Source of the DNA: Incurvaria masculella
Lineage: Eukaryota > Arthropoda > Insecta > Lepidoptera > Incurvariidae
Length of the DNA: 64,000 nt
Reading direction: 5' to 3'
Assembly: GCA_946894095.1 (NCBI GenBank)
Contig: OX335653.1
Coordinates: 16,249,001-16,313,000 of the forward strand
The translations under genes were made by a program, and so were the position numbers. Shown here in pieces: positions 55,711-64,000 of the stretch. The notes under the pieces were generated by a model. The model was not told the origin of the DNA. It saw only the letters and a list, made by a program, of their open reading frames with translations, and did not search any database. The stretch's first letter is position 1. Each line of letters begins with the position of its first letter.

Positions 55711-56124
55711 GCAATCATCTTGTTTTGTGTTTATTTATTTATTTATTTCTCAGGAAAACTTACAGATTACAATACATGAAATAAAATAAGGGTGGCTGTA
55801 AGTGTGTGTGCGAAAGCCATAGAATGGATGGGCTTTACATTACAACTTTAATAAACATTCAGACATTTGATTTTTGAAAGACGATTTGGAGCGGTTGAAA
55901 GGATCAATGTGGTTAAAATTATTATTATAAAAAAACTGCAATTCTATTGAGCGTTGAGTTACTGGTATATTTTGTATTAACTGCGGGTGTTAAAAAGGGG
56001 GGGGGGGGATGCTCGAGTGAAACGTGTAGGTATTTTGGTATACATGTAGTTTTTTTGCACTTACCAGTTCTGAACAGTCAACATTGGTCTTGTAAAATCT
56101 TAAACTGTTGTTTCCTATTTGCAG

Positions 56125-56260
56125 TGACGGAGCTCGCCGAGCTCATGGCCCGGAACCCGCTCGTGTTCACTGCGCATGACTTCTTCCCGTATACTCCCTG
56201 CTCGTCAGCATGGTTGCCGCCATCAAAACGAACATCGTCGCACTCTTTCAGTTTAAATAG
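56125..56260 (+). pseudogene. Last exon of a gustatory receptor, frameshifted
   Basis: An acceptor (TTTCCTATTTGCAG, to 56124) is followed by TELAELMARNPLVFTAHDFF. After a one- or two-base loss near 56190 the other frame reads VYSLLVSMVAAIKTNIVALF and QFK before TAG at 56258-56260. LVFTA...FF...LL...VAA...T...LFQF is the C-terminal signature of insect 7tm_7 gustatory receptors. The earlier exons are not present upstream, so this is a remnant. Confidence 0.7.
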
Positions 56261-56318
56261 TTCTCGGAAGTAGCGTCACCATATAACTCCGATGGTTTTC
56301 AAGAGCATTGCGAGACCA

Positions 56319-56425
56319 TCTTCTCCTACGCCAGTGTGGTCTTTGAGCATGCAGCAAAGGCTAACATAAAGCCCCTCCAGACCCTCCAGAACCGCTTCAT
56401 GCGACAGGCGACTGGTGCTCCCCTC
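56319..56425 (+). pseudogene. Jockey-type reverse transcriptase scrap
   Basis: The frame YASVVFEHAAKANIKPLQTL followed by QNRFMRQATGAPLY matches the region just after the catalytic core in Jockey elements. It directly abuts the receptor remnant. Confidence 0.75.
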
Positions 56426-58284
56426 TACTTATACATTTAATGTTTTATTCATGTTATTAACTTATTAAACTGTTTTGTTACTTTTGTTTTGTAGTATAGA
56501 CTATTGTCGCAGCTAAAACGTGTGCATGCTGTATTGACAGCCTTTAGACATTCATAATTTGGTATGTGTGTGTTATTTAAGCAAATTCAATGTATTTTTC
56601 CGTTTGAAATAAATACAATATAGATAATCAATATGTGCATTTTAATTAAGGTCACTCCACTCCATGTCTCGAAACCCATGTAAACATTAATGTAGTTATG
56701 AAACCTAAGTGTGATTTGCTTTCCTTGGCTAATGCCATCGCATAATTAAACAATGGAAGCGGCAATAAAAAGTGTCCCATGTATTTTTCAGTCCAGTCAA
56801 CGAAAGAAAGAAAGATATAATTTATTTTGAGAAAATATGTAGCCAACAAGCGTTTTTAGTAATAGTACCTAATTATATATTCTATATTTATTATTATATA
56901 CATATACTCATTATATATTATTGTATATACTATTTTTGCTAACTACTTTTCATTGCCAATTTAAGTTTTTTATTTCTTCCATTAGATGTATATTACACAC
57001 TCGGATTCGTCATTTTTTCTTGCCGGTACGATTACTTCTGGCGAAGAAGAGCCGACAAGAAACTTCGTCAGGTTGGTCATTGTATTTTTTTTTCCATTGA
57101 TACTTACAAACTAGTTTACAGTGATCGCAAAGAACATTAATATAGAAACATTATATATATTGGTGAGGAGCAAACTCTTAAGTACGATAATTACATCTTA
57201 TTCTACACATCATACTAGACCTTGCATTGTCTATCCCGTGATTCGCACCTTTTAATTAGTAAATAGCCGTAATTAAGAGCATCCTCATACCTAAACATTT
57301 TGGACCAAATAGCCAGAGCCCGACGCGACGTCACTTAGTTAAAGCAGCTCGAAATAATTCTTTCTAAATGTGACCAAACCGCATAACGCGTGAAATCGGT
57401 TTTTTTATGGTTTCGTTAAAGAAATTGGGAAAAGTTAAACATGTTCTTCGCTGAATGGGTAGATAATGTTAAGATCTTTGAAATGGTATTAAAATAAATA
57501 TTAGTTTATATCAATATAAGCCGCAAACTTGAAAAATAATATATTTGAGACCTGACTTCAAAAAAATGTTCCATGCATAAAATATCAATTTCTGTAACAT
57601 TTTTCTTTCTGTTTTGGTAGAACGTTAGCTGGAATTATACATGTATTTTTTCATGTTCTCATTCCATAGAGATCATGAACTAAAGCAATCAAACCATCCG
57701 CATTGGCTAGTATAACCATCTTAATTAGTAAGAGCCGGTCCGCTTCCAACCGGATTTTCATATTCAAAATATTTAATGTCTAGGAACCACGAGGGCTATA
57801 CATATGCAAAATACTTACCAAGTTTAACAAAAAATTAAGTAACCAAAATATGTTCAGAAAAAAGCTTATTGAACATCTTTTGGATCAATGAGCAACCACA
57901 ATAGATCAATGGATGAATGTATGAATGTAGCAGCTACTTAAAATTATCACAAATTTCGACCGTGATACATAATTAATTACCGACTAAACTGAAAAAATTT
58001 AAGCTATATATTGGAATATAGATTATATTATACAATATGATATGTAAAATATGCATATTTAAACATATTATGATTTAATTTTCATATTATTGCTGAACTT
58101 GGTTTATTCGCTTTTGCATATTTTTTTTGTCTTTAACATTGTTAAATTATCTTACCCTGCTTACTGTTTTAAGTAAATGTACAAATATGTACCAAATAAA
58201 ATCTGTCATGGCTGGTCCTCTAGCGCAGGCCTAGCTTAGTTGAGGACAAGCTGCATCTCTGTACTAGTTCTAACTAACTTTATT
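56426..58284. other. AT-rich DNA, one SINE scrap
   Basis: SINE-like blocks at about 56730-56815 (GCCATCGCATAATTAAACAA, TTTTTCAGTCCAGTCAACG). Otherwise nothing that I can support. Confidence 0.45.
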
Positions 58285-58650
58285 TTTGCATTAAATGCAA
58301 CGAGTCCAGAAATGCGTAAAAAAAAAGAAGAATTCATTTTGACTGATAGGCAATTGACTATATGCAGGATAGCTAAAGAAACGGACATCTCGGCAGGCAC
58401 AGTTTGGAATATAATTCGTGAACATTTGCAAATTTCTAATCATCGCAAAATGGGTCTTGCGGTTTCTGGCACCGCGAATGGTTCCAAGGGGACTTGGACC
58501 TGATTGGTGAGGACCCAGCAAGTTTTTTTCAACGGAAGCACAAATCGTCACCCACTTCAAAAAAGTTCAAAGTCGAACAATCTGCCGGCATGGTCACGGC
58601 CACTGTATTTTGGGATGAGAAAGGATTTTACTTTTGGAGTCAATGCCAAA
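58285..58650 (+). pseudogene. Decayed mariner transposase
   Basis: FILTDRQLTICRIAKETDIS and GTVWNIIREHLQISNHRKMG form the helix-turn-helix DNA-binding region. About 100 bases on, KKFKVEQSAGMVTATVFWDE and KGF give the block around the second part of the catalytic domain (ATVFWD). Stops and deletions between mean that it is inactive. Confidence 0.8.
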
Positions 58651-59349
58651 TAAGACTACCATAAAGGGAGATACCTACACTATACATTATTTTTACTCTA
58701 AGGTTTTTTTTCTCGTCCAGGTAGATACATTATTGAACGCTCCTCGTACATATACATTGTTTCCGGTGTTACCTAGAGAGCGTTAGTGAGACCGTGTCGA
58801 ATACATTGATAAGTATTTCACTTATCATTAATACGTCGTATCTGGCCTACATCTACCTACCAATCTTGCCTGTTCCACGCCTTAAAAAAAAGGTTGTAAA
58901 ATAATGCAACATAATAACACACAATTGTGTAACACATTGTCCCATGGTAACTTTGCGTTGAATATTATTTTAAAAAATCAATTAACTACTTACCTAATTT
59001 TATTGCGAAGTGATCATTATCTGTTTTATACTTCAATAATAAATGAACTTCACAGAATTGTATTCCTTGATATTAGATGGTTTCAAGTGCAATCAATTAC
59101 TATAGATGACTAGGGCTTTTGGTTTTTGAAGGCGCCAAGGTTCAAACTAGTTGACATTTTGCGAATATAATACTCCTACAACCTTTTTTCTATTTATATT
59201 ATCAGTTTCATATGGGTAAAGCTTAAAGTAGGTACGCAACTGAGCGTCAAAGGGGACCAACAACGCGACTGAGAAGCGAGAGCGAACAATGAGGCGGAAA
59301 CTAGCAATACGGTGCTATATATGTTCTAAGATTTACACCGACGCTGTAC
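58651..59349. other. AT-rich DNA without recognised features
   Basis: No supported feature. Confidence 0.4.
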
Positions 59350-59384
59350 ATGTTTTGAAAACTTACAGTTTTCCGGTGTGCAAT

Positions 59385-59445
59385 GCCGTGCTTGGCCGGC
59401 ATGTTTCGCCTCCAACGACGGAGGCATCGTCAGTGCCACTTCGTT
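59385..59445 (-). ncRNA. Hammerhead-ribozyme-like core in the Penelope repeat
   Basis: On the minus strand CTGACGA is followed by T, then GCCTCC, a GTCGTT loop, GGAGGC and GAAAC, matching CUGANGA, stem II and GAAA of a hammerhead, with one extra U before stem II. The short third stem would be formed by ACATG; the other repeat copy has the palindrome ACATGT before C. Here the cleavage triplet reads GCC where GUC is expected, so this copy may be inactive. Hammerheads are known in Penelope-like terminal repeats. Confidence 0.5.
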
Positions 59446-59476
59446 GCCCCGGAGTTACGTCTGACAGCCCGGCTCG

Positions 59477-60090
59477 TCAAACGGCAACTGGCGGGCGTCG
59501 GATGCGAAGATTGTAGGTGTGGGTAGGTTCGGGCTGCCTCGTGGATGCGGGTAGGTTGTCAATTTGCTCCACCATAGACATATAGGGCTCCGTGCACACA
59601 TAATTAACGGGTGCCACTGTGACTTGTGTGCCCTTCTGTCTATGTTGAGCAAGTAGTGGAGTCCAAGACGGAGATATTCTGATACTATCGTCCCTGTTGA
59701 AGTTTGCATGTCTGGAGATTTCAATTGATTCTTGAACCAAGCGGGGCATATAGTATTTTTCTGCTGCTAGTGTGGTTACTTGGTCGAATTTAATCCAGTG
59801 ATTACTCCCGCTCTCGAGGACATGCTTACGTATGGTTGACTTTAAACATTCATTATTCTTCACCGTCTTGATGTGCTCCGTTAACCTTGTTTGAATACTC
59901 CGCTTGGTTTGCCCGATGTAGCTCTTGCCGCAACTAAAAGGAATTTTGTACACACCTGGAGACGGGAGTGGTATCTTGTCCTTGACTGACCTCAGAATTT
60001 AAGCAATCTTAGGCATGGGTTTGAAAAATGTCTTGATATCAAAATTGCGCAATAGTTTGCCGATCCGGTCCGTTACGCCTTTTACATATG
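59477..60090 (-). pseudogene. GIY-YIG endonuclease domain of a Penelope-like element
   Basis: Minus-strand reading: PYVKGVTDRIGKLLRNFDIK, a stop at about 60001, then GVYKIPFSCGKSYIGQTKRS, RLTEHIKTVKNNE, EHVL/KHVLESGSNHWIKFDQ and YYMPRLVQESIEISRHANFN. SYIGQTKRS with the following arginine and glutamate/histidine residues is the nuclease core that makes the target nick. One stop and the lack of reverse transcriptase mark it as a remnant. Confidence 0.88.
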
Positions 60091-60521
60091 GAAGATATGC
60101 TTTTGTCGTGTCACACCATACCTAAGAGGATGCGGGTTCGTCGGCTTCCTGCTCCAGTCTCGTACCGCATAACCATTGTGTTGCAACGCTCTCCTTGGAG
60201 ACATTTGGAGGCGAAACATGTCGGCCAAGCACGGCATTGCACACCGGAAACCCGTAAGTTTTTAAAACATTAAATACGGTGCTAGTGCAGCACCTTCACG
60301 TCGGGGAGCAAGAGTGATGATGATGCGGGAACTAGCGATACGGTGCCAGTTTAGTTGGCCAATCAACCGAAATGGCGGTTCTGGGTAGCCTTCAGGGAGT
60401 TCCTACCACGTCTCAAACAAAACACGTCGCCACAATCACGCACGCAGAGGTTTTCTTGTATAGCCTATTTTATAAAAAAAAAAAACACCGGTAGCACTCC
60501 GGGAGTGCCGGCAGAAGTGAA

Positions 60522-60789
60522 AAGTTTTTACCCATCCAACAAAAAGTGCTCAGCGCCGCTAAAGAAGTTTTCACTTCAATCTTACGCTTTTTCGATCAGC
60601 ATCACGTGACCCTGACGCGAGTTTGGAAGTTTTTACCCATCCAACAAAAAGTGCTCAGCGCCGCTAAAGAAGTTTTCACTTCAATCTTACGCTTTTTCGA
60701 TCAGCATCACGTGACCCTGACGCGAGTTTGGAAGTTTTTACCCATCCAACAAAAAGTGCTCAGCGCCGCTAAAGAAGTTTTCACTTCAA
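60522..60789 (+). repeat. Tandem array, 105-bp unit, about 2.5 copies
   Basis: AAGTTTTTACCCATCCAACA recurs at 60522, 60627 and 60732 and the copies look identical. The unit length is a multiple of three, which makes an artificial open frame across the array. Confidence 0.9.
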
Positions 60790-60858
60790 AAACTAGCATG
60801 GGAGGATGGTGACCAAAGGTTCGCCCAATACACCTCACATCGCGAAACCCAACACAGA

Positions 60859-60982
60859 GAGGCACCATACAAGTTAAATTGGCGGACTATCGCAGAGCTA
60901 TGAGGCACCATACAAGTTAAATTGGCGGACTATCGCAGAGCTATGAGGCACCATACAAGTTAAATTGGCGGACTATCGCAGA
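60859..60982 (+). repeat. Tandem array, 43-bp unit, about 3 copies
   Basis: GAGGCACCATACAAGTTAAA recurs at 60859, 60902 and 60945 with no differences that I can see, 70 bases after the 105-bp array. Confidence 0.9.
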
Positions 60983-62847
60983 GCTGCCCTTCCCAGCGGA
61001 ACTAACTCAATCGCGGCCACGGTACAAAATCCGTGCTATTTCGCTCTGGCACTTTCTCTGTTTCAAAGAAAAGTACAGGCTCCGTGATGAGCAGGATGCA
61101 ATATGTCCACAAAGCAGACAATGCGCATAGTGTTTGATTTGGTAAGATTTACAAAAATTGTAAGTACAAAAAGACGTATAGCTAAAAGTAAACCACGACC
61201 GCTGTTATTAAAAAATCTAACAAAAACAACATTGATTATAAATTTTCATGAAACAAACTATGTCTGATGACTAATCTTTTTAGTATGTTTTTTATTGTAA
61301 CGTTGAGTAATCCACCTCGAAAAACATTGTAAAAAACGAACTTTCGAACTTTATAATTTTGAAACCAAACACAATTTCATAATACCAACGGCCAACAGAC
61401 ATTTAGTTCGATCAAATAAAGCAATTTTGAGCAAAATTTTGGATCTCTGACAAGAAATATGGGCATGATCTTCTTTCCACGTTTGTATGGGGAGTTGAGC
61501 GGCTGCTGCTATGTTCATAATGTAAGTATGCGATTGCGATCAAACCAAGATATGGCGATTTAACTTATGTGAAACGAATAGTTGAATCGTCAAATTGGTA
61601 GACAAGCTACACTCAGACAGGTCATATTTTCTTATTATAATTATAATAGATAATTAGCATTAAATTGTTCGCGTAAAAATCAAATTACTTACACTTTCAC
61701 CAAAGATTAATTTATAGTATAAAAAAATATTATCAAAATCGGTTCACCCTGGCGATAGTTCTGAGGTAACCCGTAACAAACATAAAAAGATAATACGGTC
61801 AAATTGAGAACCTGCTCCTTTTTTGAAGTCGGTTAAAAACGGCTAGTAGGTAGGTACCTAAGTACTGATACAACTACGATTGATACTTTTGGACTCACTT
61901 GGCCCGGTTACATGTTATGATTAACTAGCAGCCCGTCCCGGCTTTGCACGGGCATAATATCATTTTAAATAATATTATTTTGACACAATGATACACAAAT
62001 AAACTTCTTTTACGTAGATTTCCTACATTGAAATATTTGAAATTAAAAAAAACTTAGATATTATTAATCCATGATTATTAGATATTAGAGAGCTCCGATA
62101 ATAAACGCGTCCGATCGCTGCTAAATTCAAAGTGCTATAGGGAGAACCGCGGCCTCCGACGCACTATTTTTTTATAGGCACGCTCCCGCCCCGCCCCGGC
62201 CGGCCGGTACCGCCGCAAACATTTCATCCCGCAATTTTTAAATCTGTAATATCTTTGAAAATATTCATTTAAATCATATGCTGTAAAGGGCCATATAGAT
62301 CTATATTAAATCAACAATGTATTTAAGGTATTTAATTGGATAATGATTAATGCTGTATTGGTTAAAATCGCTTCGAAAATTAGCCATTATTTGTCGTAAA
62401 AAGTAAATGACAAAAAAAAAAATTGTGGGATATCCATAATACATACGTACAATAATTAGAAAATTATTCTGATAAATCTCTTAGGGTTCAGCCTGCGTTT
62501 GCAATATAAGCGGAAAAAATGTATTTTTTTACGACATCACATTGGAAACCTCAAAAATAACAGTATTTCTCCACTATTTAATGGATGTTATTATACATTT
62601 AAACCTTCCTCTTTAATCACTCTATCTATTAAAAAACCGCATCCAAATTCGTTGCGTAGTGTTAAAGATTTAAGCATACATAGGGATATAGGGATAAAGG
62701 GACAGAGAAAGCGACTTTGTTTTATACTATGTAGTGATAAGTTCAAGCGTTGACAAGTCTTATCGCAATTGTTAATCGCTCAAAATTATATCACCCTACG
62801 ATACATTAATCGTGTAGGTAAGGTAATACCTGAAAGTGTGTCAGTCA
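60983..62847. other. Intergenic DNA upstream of the gustatory-receptor-like gene
   Basis: A short repeat fragment GCCCGTCCCGGCTTTGCACG lies at about 61930. A GC-rich spot at 62145-62215 (CCGCCCCGGCCGGCCGG) stands out in AT-rich DNA and is unexplained. No gene recognised. Confidence 0.45.
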
Positions 62848-63636
62848 ATGTATTATTTCTGTTCGTATTGCACCCATTCTAGAGCAATGCATTCAATTGG
62901 GATATCAAGGTCGTCTGAACCAACAAATATATTAGAGGCAACGGGAAATGTCCGAAAGTTTCTGCGATTTTTTACACTGGCTCGCAATATTCAACACAGC
63001 GGTGCCTACTTTGATCAGGGAATAAAATTACACTCAGTTGTATTAATTTCGGTTTTATTGGGCGCCGACACATTTTGCGTTGTTAAACGGTTTAGGGGTG
63101 GAAATAATGTTTTATTGATCATGTTTGAAGCTGTATTAACATCCTTATTTTGGATTCAGATGATGCATCTAGTGTTTTGCCTTAATATAGCTAAAGGCGC
63201 AAATGCGTTAAAGGAATCAAATATTTTTAATAAACTTGACGAGGCATTGGAGATAAATAAAGCAACTTACGCGAATGATAAATTCAAAACTAATGTAATC
63301 TTTTTTAAATTCGTGTGTACATGGATAATCGTGTCTGCTTCTGATGGCGTCCGTTTGACAATCATGTTTCAAATGGAAGCTGTGTGGCCGTATTATACAG
63401 GAATACTTTTAATGCTGTATTTGAAGCTATATCCGTTGATATATGTTGCAAAGATGCTTCTGTTAAGATCTCGTGCATCGGAAATGCATAAAAAAATTAA
63501 ATATTTCAATGAGAAGTTGTCAGAAGGCGAGGTGACGACGGAGAGCGAACATGAGAAGGAACGTTCAAGACTTAAACAATCCTACTTAAGGATAAACAAG
63601 TTCTGCCGAGCAACCAATATTAGGGATGGATTTCAG
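62848..63636 (+). CDS. Gustatory-receptor-like gene, large first exon (gene continues past the window)
   Basis: Open frame with in-frame ATGs at 62848 and 62887; the second gives MHSIGISRSSEPTNILEATG. Hydrophobic segments near VVLISVLLGADTFCVV, LIMFEAVLTSLFWIQMMHLV, FFKFVCTWIIVSASDG and YYTGILLMLYLKLYPLIYVA fit the first membrane spans of a 7tm_7 receptor with intracellular N-terminus. A charged loop and QSYLRINKFCRATNIRDGFQ follow, before a strong donor TTTCAG|GTAAGC at 63636. A remaining C-terminal exon is expected downstream. The family call rests on topology and on the receptor remnant 6.6 kb upstream in the same orientation. Confidence 0.65.
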
Positions 63637-64000
63637 GTAAGCCTAGCTGCAAGGCCCGCAGCCTCCGCTCTTGTTTTCTCGATCCAGAGGCAAAATGTGC
63701 AGGCAAATAATATCCTGTACATCTTTAAAGTGAGCCTTCAGGGCCAAATCCGAAACTAAAAGAAATTGCTAAAATCATTTAAAAGAGTCATGAGACCGAT
63801 TTTGATAAAAACTAAAACTGCATTAATAGATTTTTGAAAAAATCTGGGAATCGAATTAATTGGTTTTGAAAAAAATAACGCACGCTTTATTTTTACATCA
63901 GATGATAGTGTCGCTTATAAGGAAGTAATGTTAAACGGCAAACTAAAGGAAAGTTTTGATTTTTATAAACTGATTCATATTTTCAAGTATTCATACATTA
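63637..64000 (+). other. Start of the next intron
   Basis: AT-rich sequence after the donor at 63636; no further exon is visible before the window ends. Confidence 0.5.

Larger units (their letters stand above)
59350..60270 (-). mobile_element. Penelope-like element remnant between inverted repeats
   Basis: A GIY-YIG endonuclease region (minus, 60090-59477) lies between inverted copies of about 64 bp (59350-59415 and 60205-60270), both including TTCCGGTGTGCAATGCCGTG. The reverse transcriptase is absent. Terminal repeats in varied orientation are a known feature of Penelope-like elements. Confidence 0.8.

Noticed and set aside
60546..60812. 88-codon repeat protein
   Set aside because: The frame exists only because the 105-bp tandem unit is divisible by three.

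Overview
This is a stretch of animal nuclear DNA, most probably from a moth or butterfly (Lepidoptera). The reasons are a spliced BTB/FLYWCH gene of the mod(mdg4) type, an intronless divergent ionotropic receptor, gustatory-receptor exons, and many transposons and short repeats of lepidopteran type (BEL/Pao with an insect F-like envelope, Jockey/CR1-type LINEs, PIF/Harbinger, hAT and Harbinger MITEs, tRNA-derived SINEs, (CCGT)n-bearing repeats). No prokaryotic features are present. Most of the window is mobile DNA; the cellular genes are islands in it.

Layout. 1-1270: minus-strand LINE fragment (APE endonuclease and upstream leader). 2600-5310: two copies of a (CCGT)n-containing repeat, then a diverged repeat pair, one copy of which carries a hAT-type MITE with a perfect 8-bp target duplication. 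5615-6669: two GC-rich exons of a small multi-membrane-span protein, followed at 7000-7724 by a 222-bp tandem array whose units carry an exon-like segment. 8000-12000: SINE and MITE remnants and an unassigned coding relic.

12065-36802: a mod(mdg4)-like gene on the plus strand. Exon 1 (12065-12275), exon 2 (28374-28519) and exon 3 (29077-29596) encode the BTB domain and a common linker. Two alternative 3' exons, 30548-30849 (piggyBac-transposase-like cysteine ribbon) and 36516-36802 (FLYWCH finger), join exon 3 in the same phase. The 16-kb first intron holds a Jockey-type LINE (about 13040-27720) split by a BEL/Pao LTR element (15083-22482, gag-pol-env, integrase core deleted, LTRs differing at one base) and by a minus-strand CR1-like LINE (about 22751-27150).

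38782-40695 (minus): an apparently intact ionotropic receptor. 41539-51655: a LINE inserted in an older Harbinger MITE and itself carrying a small palindromic MITE, a complete PIF/Harbinger transposon (44122-47027, transposase plus MADF protein, TAA target duplication), and a truncated minus-strand LINE (about 48000-50030). 51656-55360: Harbinger-type MITEs, a second copy of a 350-bp inverted-repeat element and a decayed LINE. 56125-56260: a frameshifted last exon of a gustatory receptor. 58285-58650: decayed mariner. 59350-60270: a Penelope-like remnant (GIY-YIG domain) between 64-bp inverted repeats, one with a hammerhead-ribozyme-like core. 60522-60982: two adjacent tandem arrays. 62848-63636: large first exon of a gustatory-receptor-like gene, continuing beyond the window.

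The chemosensory genes and the mod(mdg4)-like regulator are the host content. The regulator's transcript must be spliced across the nested transposons. The nesting gives a relative timeline: MITE before LINE, and LINE before Harbinger; Jockey before BEL/Pao and the CR1-like element.
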